From Sinimarinibacterium flocculans (GTDB taxonomy: Bacteria; Pseudomonadota; Gammaproteobacteria; Nevskiales; Nevskiaceae), in assembly GCF_003201205.1 (NCBI RefSeq), contig NZ_QICN01000004.1, positions 186,001-250,000 of the forward strand: a DNA stretch of 64,000 nt, given 5' to 3'. Below the pieces are notes generated by a model. That model worked only from the letters and a program-made list of their open reading frames with translations. It did no database searches and had not been told where the DNA came from. Positions 10,223-20,575 of the stretch are shown piece after piece; position 1 is the stretch's first letter; the number at the start of each line of letters is the position of its first letter. The position numbers were made by a program, and so were the translations under genes.

Positions 10223-10238
10223 GGCGGTCGTGACCGCC
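10223..10238. repeat. GGCGGTC/GACCGCC hairpin after sufS
   Basis: A perfect 7-bp stem with a 2-base centre in the 150-base gap downstream of sufS. No T run follows on either strand, so it is not a classical terminator, but it may stabilise the 3' end of the suf transcript. Confidence 0.3.
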
Positions 10239-10279
10239 AAGGATGTGGGTATGAACGGTTGCGGCCTGCGGACCGGCGG

Positions 10280-11515
10280 TCAGTCGAAGAGTCGTGCCAC
10301 GGTCTTCAGCGCATCGACGAGCTGGTCGATGTCCTCGCGGTCGTTGTACATCGCGATCGACGCGCGCGCCGTCGCCGGAACGTCGAAGCGTCTCATCAAC
10401 GGCATCGTGCAGTGGTGGCCGGTGCGGATCGCGACGCCGGCCTGATCGAGGATGCTGCCGATGTCGTGGGCATGCGCCTGCGCCATCACGAACGACAGGA
10501 TGCCGCCCTTGTCGGGCGCCGTGCCGATCAGACGCAGTCCGGGAACGGTAGGCATGCGCGCCGTCGCGTACTCCAGCAGCGCATGTTCGTGTGCGGCCAC
10601 GGCTTCGAGACCGACGCCAGCCAGGTAGTCGAGTGCGGCGGCGGCGCCGATGGCGCCGGCGATGTCCGGCGTGCCGGCCTCGAACTTGTACGGCACCTCG
10701 TTCCAGGTGCTGCCGTCGAAGGCGACCGTCTCGATCATGTCGCCGCCGCCGTCGCGCGGGGCCATGCCTTCCAGCAGCTCGCGGCGGGCGTACAGGAAGC
10801 CGAAGCCGGTAGGTCCGTAGAACTTGTGCGCCGAAGCGGTGTAGAAGTCGGCGCCAAGCGCCCGCATGTCCAGCGGCACGTGCGCCAGCGCCTGGGCGCC
10901 GTCGACCAGCACCGGAATGCCGCGCGCATGCGCGGCCTCGATCATCTCCGCGACCGGATTGACCGTGCCCAGCGAGTTGGAGACGTGAACGACGGCGACC
11001 AGCCGCGTGCGCGGACCGAGCATCGCGCGCCAGGCATCGAGGTCGAGCGAGCCGTCGTCGCGGACCGGTGCCGCCACGGTCTTCGCGCCGGCGAGCTGCC
11101 ACGGCACGATGTTGGAGTGATGCTCCATCGTCGTCAGCAGCACCTCGTCGGCGGCCTTCAGTCGCGGCGCGAGATAGCTGCGCGCGACCAGGTTGATCGC
11201 GTCGGTCGTGCCGCGCGTGAACACGATCTCTTCGCGGTCGGCGTTCATCCACGCGGCGATGCGGTCGCGCGCCGCCTCGTAGGCGGCCGTCGCCCGAGCG
11301 GCGAGTTCGTGCACGGCCCGGTGCACGTTGGCGTTGCGATGGCGGTAGTAGTCGTCGAGCGCGCGCAGCACGGCTTCCGGCTTCTGCGTCGTCGCCGCAT
11401 TGTCGAGATAGGCCAGGCGCTTGCCGTGGATGATCTCGCCGAGAATCGGGAAATCGGCGCGCACGCGTGCGCTGTCGAAGCCGGGGGATGTCGTCGAGGC
11501 TGCCGGTGCCGTCAT
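10280..11515 (-). CDS. sufS: Cysteine desulfurase SufS
   Basis: 411 residues. The PLP lysine is K231 in SAHKFYGPTGFGF and the persulfide cysteine is C369 in RTGHHCTMPLM, the short active-site loop of the SufS (type II) class. It takes sulfur from cysteine for Fe-S assembly. Type II enzymes normally need SufE or SufU as acceptor; neither gene is present nearby. The start overlaps the sufD stop (ATGA), placing it last in sufBCDS. Confidence 0.96.
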   Translation of the reverse strand: MTAPAASTTSPGFDSARVRADFPILGEIIHGKRLAYLDNAATTQKPEAVLRALDDYYRHRNANVHRAVHELAARATAAYEAARDRIAAWMNADREEIVFTRGTTDAINLVARSYLAPRLKAADEVLLTTMEHHSNIVPWQLAGAKTVAAPVRDDGSLDLDAWRAMLGPRTRLVAVVHVSNSLGTVNPVAEMIEAAHARGIPVLVDGAQALAHVPLDMRALGADFYTASAHKFYGPTGFGFLYARRELLEGMAPRDGGGDMIETVAFDGSTWNEVPYKFEAGTPDIAGAIGAAAALDYLAGVGLEAVAAHEHALLEYATARMPTVPGLRLIGTAPDKGGILSFVMAQAHAHDIGSILDQAGVAIRTGHHCTMPLMRRFDVPATARASIAMYNDREDIDQLVDALKTVARLFD

Positions 11516-12743
11516 GCCAGCACCTCCGGGTCGATCTCGTTGCCGATGCGTTCGAGCAGGCGCGCGACGACGGCCTTGCGCAACTCGGCAGGCTCCAGGT
11601 GCTGGAGCACCGCCTCGGCGAAGCCGTGGATCAGCAGCGCTCGCGCCGTGGCCTCGTCGACCCCGCGCGAGCGCAGGTAGAACAGGGCCGCAGGGTCGAG
11701 CCGGCCGAAGGTCGCGCCATGCGCACACTTGACGTCGTCGGCGTAGATCTCGAGTTCGGGCTTGGCGTTGATGCGCGCGCGCGGCGACAGCAGCAGGTTG
11801 GCGATGCGCTGTTCCGAGTCGGTCTTCTGTGCGCCGGGACGCACGACGACCTTGCCGTTGAAGATACCCTGCGCACGGTCCCACGCCAGGCCCCTGAACC
11901 ACTGGCGGCTGCGCCCATGCGCGGCGGCGTGTTCGGTGAGGAACTGGCTGTCGACATGGGTGCGTCCGACCGGCGCCATCAGGCCGCGCAACACCACGTC
12001 GGCGCCGGGCCCCAGCAGGCGCGGGCGCCAGTCATTGCGGACGATGCCACCGCCGAGATCGACCTGGGTCATGTCGAGCGACGCGTCGCCGTGGACGGCA
12101 GCGCGCGCCTCGAACCAGCCGCGCGTGCCGGCACTCTCGTCCTGAAGGCGGACGAGTCGCAGCCGCGCGCCGCGCGCCAGCTCGATATCGAGCAGGTGCG
12201 TGCTCCAGCGCGGCGCGTCTCCGCGCCCGAGTTCGTGCACGACCACGGTGGCGCTCGCGCCTTCGCCGAGCACGATGCGATGTCGCAGATGCACCATCTC
12301 GCCGTCGCCCTGCGGCTCGGTCACGAACAGCGCGTGCAATGGCGCGTCGAGGCTGGCGCCGTCGTCGAGGAGCAGGTCGATTCCGGGCAGCGCGAACGCC
12401 GCATTGAGATTAGCCAGACCGTCGTGCGCGTGCTCGCCCGAGGGCGTCTCGACGGGACCGGCTTGCGCATCGACATCCGGCGCACGGCCGTTGACCCAGC
12501 AGCGCGTGTGCATGCCCGGGAATTGCGGCAGCGGCGTCTCGGGCCGGCCGCGGACGCTCGGCGCGGCCACCGCTTCGGCGCCGAGCGGGCTCAGGTCGGT
12601 GTACTTCCAGGCCTCCAGTCCCTTGCCGGGCAGGCCGGTGTCGAGGAAGCGCTGCAACGCGGCGCGGCGCGGCGCGATCGTCGCGGCCGGCAGCGTCTCG
12701 GAGAACCGGGCGAAGGCCGATTCGTAGGCGTCGCGGTTGAGCA

Positions 12744-12744
<1 letters not shown>
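11512..12744 (-). CDS. sufD: Fe-S assembly scaffold component SufD
   Basis: 410 residues, standard length. The C-terminal beta-helix core and ending resemble SufB/SufD: KTDSEQRIANLLLSPRARI, CAHGATFGRLDP and LIHGFAEAVL. SufD forms the SufBC2D complex and is needed for iron acquisition by the scaffold. It overlaps sufC upstream and sufS downstream by start/stop, so the three are translationally coupled. Confidence 0.95.
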
Positions 12745-13496
<752 letters not shown>

Positions 13497-13559
13497 GGCT
13501 GACTCGGTTGGCTAGCTTATTGGTGTCGCAACGCCGTCGGTGGCGTGAACTCGCGTCCG

Positions 13560-13581
13560 CGGTCCGGCTTGCGACCCGGAC
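13560..13581. repeat. Hairpin in the sufB-sufC intercistronic gap
   Basis: GGTCCGG (13560-13566) pairs perfectly with CCGGACC (13575-13581) across an 8-base loop. It is the only structured element in the 139-base sufB-sufC gap, the only long gap inside the operon, and might adjust the relative amounts of SufB and SufCDS. No T run follows it. Confidence 0.4.
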
Positions 13582-13635
13582 CCGTGGGTCTGCCATCGAC
13601 GATCGCCGTTGCGGGCGACCGGCGACGGCCGCGGC

Positions 13636-15087
<1,452 letters not shown>

Positions 15088-15090
15088 GGC

Positions 15091-15570
15091 TTATGCGGGG
15101 TTCTGCGGGGAGGCCAGCGCTTGCGGCCGGTGGAAGGTCAGCGGGAACTCGCCGTCGCGCGCGGCAGGCGGCGGGGCCGCCATCTGCGCCAGGCTCACGG
15201 CTTCCAGGGCCTGGCGGATCGCGACGTTGATCAGGCGCCAGTTCGCGCGCGTGCTGCAGCCGGATTCCAGCGTGCAGCCGCCGGGGTGGGTGGCGCACTC
15301 GGTGACGCCGATCGGTCCTTCCAGCGCGGCGATGATGTCGGCGACGCTGATGTGCTCCGGCGCGCGCGCGAGGCGGTAGCCGCCATGGGCGCCGCGCAGG
15401 GACTGCAGCAGGCCGCCGCGTGCCAGCGACTTCAGCAGCTTGGCGACGGTGGGCGCCGGCAGGCGGCTGCGCTCGGCGAGTTCCAGGCCGCTGTGCAGGC
15501 GCTGCGGCTCGCGGGCGACGAGCGTCATCAGCACCGTGGCGTAGTCGGCAAGTTTGCTGAGCTTGAGCAT
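15091..15570 (-). CDS. Rrf2-family SUF operon regulator
   Basis: 159 residues from the ATG at 15570 (MLKLSKLADYATVLM). The N-terminal winged helix has the Rrf2 pattern, with the segment LPAPTVAKLLKSLARGGLL and the wing GAHGGYRLAR. Three cysteines in ECATHPGGC and LESGC (about residues 92-106) match the Fe-S ligand cluster of the IscR/SUF regulator subfamily. It should sense cluster status and control its own operon, as first gene before sufBCDS. The frame extends 23 codons upstream, but conservation starts at MLKL. Confidence 0.93.
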   Translation of the reverse strand: MLKLSKLADYATVLMTLVAREPQRLHSGLELAERSRLPAPTVAKLLKSLARGGLLQSLRGAHGGYRLARAPEHISVADIIAALEGPIGVTECATHPGGCTLESGCSTRANWRLINVAIRQALEAVSLAQMAAPPPAARDGEFPLTFHRPQALASPQNPA

Positions 15571-15598
15571 CAAAGAAGACCGATTCAGTACGATATGA

Positions 15599-15628
15599 AT
15601 TCTACGCGCCGCCGCCGGCCGCTCGCAA
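15599..15628 (-). promoter_or_regulatory. Candidate promoter of the suf operon
   Basis: Read on the minus strand, TTGCGA (15628-15623) and TAGAAT (15604-15599) are 18 bases apart, ending about 30 bases before the regulator ATG. The AT-rich palindrome-like TAGAATTCATA overlapping the -10 box is a plausible autoregulatory site. Confidence 0.45.
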
Positions 15629-15686
15629 TGTCGGTGCAACGGGATTCGCTAAGCTGCGGACTTCCACGCAAGCCCGATGACTGCCC

Positions 15687-16148
15687 ATGACGCCTGACGA
15701 TGCCGCGCGCGCCTTCGACTGGGACGTCGAGCGTCCGCACCTGGATGCGGTCACGGTCGGCGCCGAGCACCTCGACCGTTTCGGTCATACCAACAACGTG
15801 GTCTACCTCGCCTGGCTGGAGCGGGTGGCGTGGAGCCACTCGGTCAGCCTGGGCCTCGATTTCGAGGCCTACGAGCGCATCGGCGCCGGCTGCGTCGCGC
15901 GTCGTCACGAGCTCGACTACTTGGCGCCGACCTTCGGTGGCGACCGCCTGTGGCTGGCGACCTGGGTGCACGAGAACGACTTTCGCCTGTCGATGTGGCG
16001 TCGCTACCAGATCGTGCGAGAGGGGGACGGCAAGACCGTGCTGCGCGGAGCGACGCAATGGGTCTGCGTGGACATGGCCAGCGGTCGCCCGCGACGGATG
16101 CCGGCCGAGTTCCGGGCGTACGAGCCGTGGCCGGAAAAGCGGCGATGA
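15687..16148 (+). CDS. YbgC/FadM-like acyl-CoA thioesterase (4HBT hot-dog family)
   Basis: 153 residues, a single hot-dog domain. The family signature appears as DRFGHTNNVVYLAWLERV (about residues 30-47), where the acidic residue in the loop is the usual catalytic group, followed by the CVARRHELDYLAPTFGGD strand region. It should hydrolyse an acyl-CoA or aryl-CoA thioester in the cytoplasm; the substrate is unknown. The stop overlaps the ATG of the SelW-like gene. It is divergent from the suf regulator. Confidence 0.85.
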   Translation: MTPDDAARAFDWDVERPHLDAVTVGAEHLDRFGHTNNVVYLAWLERVAWSHSVSLGLDFEAYERIGAGCVARRHELDYLAPTFGGDRLWLATWVHENDFRLSMWRRYQIVREGDGKTVLRGATQWVCVDMASGRPRRMPAEFRAYEPWPEKRR

Positions 16149-16420
16149 ACCGCGTCGTCATCGGCTACTGCCCGAAGTGCCGCTGGCTGCTGAGGGCCGC
16201 ATGGCTTGCGCAGGAGCTGCTCTCCACGTTTGAGGATGAGCTCGAAGAAGTGGCGCTAAGCAAGCGAAGTGCAGGGGTTTTCCTCGTCGAGCTGAATGGC
16301 GAGGTCATCGCCGACCGCAAGCGCGACGGTGGCTTCCCGGAGCTGCCGGCACTCAAGCGGCTGGTCCGCGACCGGATTGCGCCGGGCCGCGATCTCGGAC
16401 ATCTCGATCGGCAGGGCTGA
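16145..16420 (+). CDS. SelW/SelT/Rdx-family thioredoxin-like protein
   Basis: 91 residues. The N-terminus IGYCPKCRWLLRAAWLAQELL carries the Rdx CxxC motif (Cys9, Cys12) in the place where eukaryotic SelW has Cys-x-x-Sec. The GVFLVELNGEVIADRKRDGGFPE segment is typical of the family. The role is probably thiol redox chemistry, with an unknown partner. It is coupled to the thioesterase by an ATGA overlap. Its last 68 bases overlap the convergent DUF3293 gene. Confidence 0.85.
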   Translation: MNRVVIGYCPKCRWLLRAAWLAQELLSTFEDELEEVALSKRSAGVFLVELNGEVIADRKRDGGFPELPALKRLVRDRIAPGRDLGHLDRQG

Positions 16421-16844
16421 GCGCCACGCGGGTCCACACCAGGCGCGGCGGCGCGCCGGGCGCGCCGAATACCCAGGCGGTCTGCCCGAAACGGCGCGCG
16501 AACTGCTGGACCACGGACGGCGCGACGTCGAACAGGCACAGGCCCGGCTCCCGCCAGCGACCGTCGACGGCGCTGTTCGACGCCGGCAAAGCCCGCCAGC
16601 CGCGATGGCGGACCAGCTCGCGCAGCCGTCGCAGTCGCTGCGCGTTGAGCGCGGCGGGCCAGCGTCGCGAGCCCGGATTGCATGGTGTGAGCAAGCACCA
16701 GTGCGAGCGGCAGCCGGCGCGTCGCAGCACCTCGTCCGCTTCGGCATCGACACGCCCGATCGCAAGGTCGAGTCGCCGGCGACCGATGCTCACCGTGTAG
16801 CGCGCCGACCTATAGGCGTGCTCGAGCGCGGGCGAGGCACGCAT
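16353..16844 (-). CDS. DUF3293 domain protein
   Basis: 163 residues. The pattern matches DUF3293: an N-terminal AYRSARYTV segment, the LLTPCNPGSRR turn, and the C-terminal QFARRFGQTAWVFGAPG motif. Function is unknown. The last 20 residues (after RLVWTRV) are low-complexity and lie in the antisense overlap with the SelW-like gene. The start overlaps the stop of the upstream hydrolase (ATGA), giving a two-gene unit. Confidence 0.8.
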   Translation of the reverse strand: MRASPALEHAYRSARYTVSIGRRRLDLAIGRVDAEADEVLRRAGCRSHWCLLTPCNPGSRRWPAALNAQRLRRLRELVRHRGWRALPASNSAVDGRWREPGLCLFDVAPSVVQQFARRFGQTAWVFGAPGAPPRLVWTRVALSPADRDVRDRGPAQSGRGPAA

Positions 16845-17362
16845 CAGTCGGCGCGCACACGATCCAGCAGGCCGGCGAACAGCATGGCGATCAGCTCGAT
16901 GCGCGCGTTGAGCGTGTGTTCGGCGTCGATCAGGTGCAGCTCGGCGCGATGGCGCTGGGCGAAGCGCAGGCTGCGTTCGGGGGGAACGACGTCGTCGTGC
17001 CAGCCGTGGACGATGCAGCTCAGCGGCGGGATGCCCTGCGGTTCGGCGTCCCAGCCGGGGAAGTAGAGCGCCGGGGCCATCAGGAACAGCGCCTGCGGCT
17101 GCAGCGTCGCGCAGGCCATCGCCGAGACGTAGCCGCCCATGCTCGATCCGGCGAGCACCAGGCGCCGGGCGCGCGGGCGCAACGCCAGCAGCATCGCGAC
17201 GCGCTCGTCGGGGTCCTGCGTCTGTCTATAATCGGGGCTCATCACCTCGAAGCCCGATCGCCGTGCAAGCTCCGCGAGCCGCGTGATCTTCAGGCCCCAG
17301 GGGCCGCTTTCCTTGCCGTGGGCAAAGCAGACGAGGTCGCCAGTGGCTGCGGACGCATTCAT
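16844..17362 (-). CDS. Small alpha/beta hydrolase (YqiA-like esterase superfamily)
   Basis: 172 residues from MNASAATGDLVCFAHG. The serine nucleophile elbow is AGSSMGGYVSA, the acid is likely in HGWHDDVVP, and the histidine is in DAEHTLN, giving a complete triad. The HGKESGPWGLK oxyanion region lies near the N-terminus. It resembles small cytosolic esterases; the substrate is unknown. The frame is open further upstream, but this ATG starts just before the first beta strand. It is coupled to DUF3293. Confidence 0.82.
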   Translation of the reverse strand: MNASAATGDLVCFAHGKESGPWGLKITRLAELARRSGFEVMSPDYRQTQDPDERVAMLLALRPRARRLVLAGSSMGGYVSAMACATLQPQALFLMAPALYFPGWDAEPQGIPPLSCIVHGWHDDVVPPERSLRFAQRHRAELHLIDAEHTLNARIELIAMLFAGLLDRVRAD

Positions 17363-17389
17363 GAGACAGGCGCTACCAGGAACGGACGC

Positions 17390-17677
17390 ATGATACGCAA
17401 GGCCGCGCAATCGAAGCCGCGTCGCCCCGCCACACGGCGCCGGCAGGCGGAGCCGCTCGAAGTGGACCTGACGGTGAGCTTCCGCTTCGGCAGCGAGCCC
17501 GAGGACCGCATCACGCCGATCGACGGCCGCCGGCTGCCGATGGTGAATTCCGTGTTCCAGAACCGCGACCGCATCCTGCGGGCCTTCGTCGGGCTGATGT
17601 TCAAGGCCGGGCTGTCGAGTCCGCGGGTCGTCGGTCACCTGTTGCCGGCCGCAGGCGCCAAGCGGCGCGGCGCATGA
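17390..17677 (+). CDS. Small basic protein of unknown function
   Basis: 95 residues with a strongly basic N-terminus (RKAAQSKPRRPATRRRQ), an acidic strand-like middle (VDLTVSFRFGSEPEDR) and a helical end (RDRILRAFVGLMFKAGL). I do not recognise it. The ATG is 27 bases from the divergent hydrolase start, and the stop overlaps the next ATG (ATGA), which supports it being a real coupled gene. Confidence 0.55.
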   Translation: MIRKAAQSKPRRPATRRRQAEPLEVDLTVSFRFGSEPEDRITPIDGRRLPMVNSVFQNRDRILRAFVGLMFKAGLSSPRVVGHLLPAAGAKRRGA

Positions 17678-17970
17678 AGGGCCTGCAGATCTTCAACGCC
17701 GTGGTGCTCGCGCTGTGTGTCACCTTCGCGGTGACGCTGGGCGTCGTTGCGTTGATCTACGCGGTCTATCTGGACGTCTCGCCGCGGATGCGCGCCGAGT
17801 GGCCGACGGTAGCCGTGGTGACGGGCGTCTTCTGGGTGCTGAGCGCCATCACCGGCCTGGCGTTCTGGGCGCAGCGCCGGACACTGGCGTGGCGCTGGCC
17901 CGCGCAGCTGCTCAGCGCCGGCGCGCTGGCGCTGGGCGCCTTCACGCTGATGAACGTCCTGAGGGACTGA
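17674..17970 (+). CDS. Small integral membrane protein
   Basis: 98 residues with three predicted transmembrane segments (about 8-30, 45-65, 77-95) and an RMRAEWP loop between the first two. The family is not recognised. It is coupled by ATGA to the small basic protein upstream and followed by the membrane-anchored hydrolase one base after its stop, so the three are probably one operon. Confidence 0.7.
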   Translation: MKGLQIFNAVVLALCVTFAVTLGVVALIYAVYLDVSPRMRAEWPTVAVVTGVFWVLSAITGLAFWAQRRTLAWRWPAQLLSAGALALGAFTLMNVLRD

Positions 17971-17971
17971 C

Positions 17972-19390
17972 ATGACGACCGTGCACCTGCCGCCGCCGCG
18001 GCCCCGCGAATGGCTGGCGCTGCTGCCGGTCGCCACCGGCCTGTACTGGCTGCTGGCCGATGCCGGTGGGCTCTGGCTGCTGCTGGCGCTGCTGCCCGGG
18101 CTGCTGCTGATCGGAGGCGGCGTCGCCCTGCTGCTGTTGCCCGGCGATGCACGCACGCTCGGACCGATGGCCCTGGGCGCCGCACTCGGCGCGCTGCTGA
18201 CGCCGCTGGCGTGGTGGGTTGCGGGCCTCGCCGACGCGTTCTGGCTGTTGCTGCTGTCGATCGGCACCTTTCTCGTGGCCGGGCGACTGAGCCTGTTGCG
18301 CGCGGCCCAGTACGACGGCATGCCCGAGCCGGAACGTTCGACGCGGATGGACGCCAAGGTCGCGCTCGACGAACTGGTCCTCGGCTACTTCGTCGGCGCG
18401 GCGTCGCTGCCCAGCGGCGCGCTGGCAGCGCGCAACTGCGAGGATGCCGCGCGCCTGGAGAGCGCGATCGCCGAGCACGGCTGGGACGAGGACCCGAGCC
18501 GCCTGCATCCGGCGCCGCAGGCGCCGGAAGACACGCAGGTCGAACGGGCGCGGCTGTGGGGAATCGACTACGAGATCCTGCGGTTCGAATCCGGCTTCCA
18601 GCCGCCGGCGCCGCTACCGGGCGACGACCGCTGGCTGCGCGGCGAGGCCAACCGGCACTGCCACGTGCGCCTGCTGCGCCATCCCGGGCCGCCACGGCCG
18701 TGGCTGCTGTGCATCCACGGCTATCGCATGGGGCCGGCCTGGATGGACCTGAGCCTGTTCGCGCCGCAGTGGCTGCACCAGCGCATGGGCCTGAACATGA
18801 TCCAGCCGGTGCTGCCGCTGCACGGGCCGCGCAGCGTCGGCGCCAAGTCCGGCGACCAGTTCCTCGATGGTGACCTGACCGACCTGCTGCACGCCGAGAT
18901 GCAGACCCTCTGGGACCTGCGGCGCACGCTGGCGTGGCTGCGGCGTCACGAACCGGAGGCGCGCGTCGGCGTGCTCGGCTTTTCGCTCGGCGGCTACAAC
19001 ACGGCGCTGCTCTCCGGCTACGAATCGGACCTGGACTTCGTGATCGCCGGCATCCCCGTGGTCGATCTCGCCTCGGCCCTGTGGCGGGCCTTGTCGCCGG
19101 CGCACCTGCGCTACTTCGCCGCCCGCGGGCTGGACGAGACGCGCTACCGCCGGCTGCTGGCACCGGTGTCGCCGCTGTCGCGGCCGCCGCTGCAGCCCGT
19201 CGAGCGCCGCCACATCTTCGCTGCGACCGGCGATCGCATCGTGCATCCCGAGCATCCGCTGGCGCTGGCCGAGCACTGGCAGGTGCCGGTCACCTGGTAC
19301 CAGGGCTCGCATCTGTCGGTGCGTCGCGAGCGCACGATGCGCGAGGCGGTGCGCAAGGCGGTCGACGGTGCCGGCTGGGCGCTGCGCTAA
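17972..19390 (+). CDS. Membrane-anchored alpha/beta hydrolase
   Basis: 472 residues. The first 110 residues contain three to four hydrophobic segments, then a roughly 120-residue region, then an alpha/beta hydrolase domain (about 240-472) with oxyanion segment LLCIHGYRMG, nucleophile elbow VLGFSLGGYN (GxSxG) and the C-terminal GDRIVHPEHP and YQGSHLSV that would supply acid and histidine. It is probably an esterase or lipase-like enzyme held at the inner membrane. It precedes fabH2 by 31 bases, which fits a lipid-related role; that is inference. Confidence 0.75.
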   Translation: MTTVHLPPPRPREWLALLPVATGLYWLLADAGGLWLLLALLPGLLLIGGGVALLLLPGDARTLGPMALGAALGALLTPLAWWVAGLADAFWLLLLSIGTFLVAGRLSLLRAAQYDGMPEPERSTRMDAKVALDELVLGYFVGAASLPSGALAARNCEDAARLESAIAEHGWDEDPSRLHPAPQAPEDTQVERARLWGIDYEILRFESGFQPPAPLPGDDRWLRGEANRHCHVRLLRHPGPPRPWLLCIHGYRMGPAWMDLSLFAPQWLHQRMGLNMIQPVLPLHGPRSVGAKSGDQFLDGDLTDLLHAEMQTLWDLRRTLAWLRRHEPEARVGVLGFSLGGYNTALLSGYESDLDFVIAGIPVVDLASALWRALSPAHLRYFAARGLDETRYRRLLAPVSPLSRPPLQPVERRHIFAATGDRIVHPEHPLALAEHWQVPVTWYQGSHLSVRRERTMREAVRKAVDGAGWALR

Positions 19391-19421
19391 ACTCCGTCCC
19401 CGGCCTCTCCGATCGCCTCCC

Positions 19422-20543
<1,122 letters not shown>

Positions 20544-20575
20544 GCCGTCCCCTGCAAACCAACCGACCGAGCCGT

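Noticed and set aside
18575-18600. GGTTCGAATCC-like T-loop, suggesting a tRNA
   Set aside because: It is inside the hydrolase coding sequence and no acceptor, D or anticodon arms can be drawn around it.
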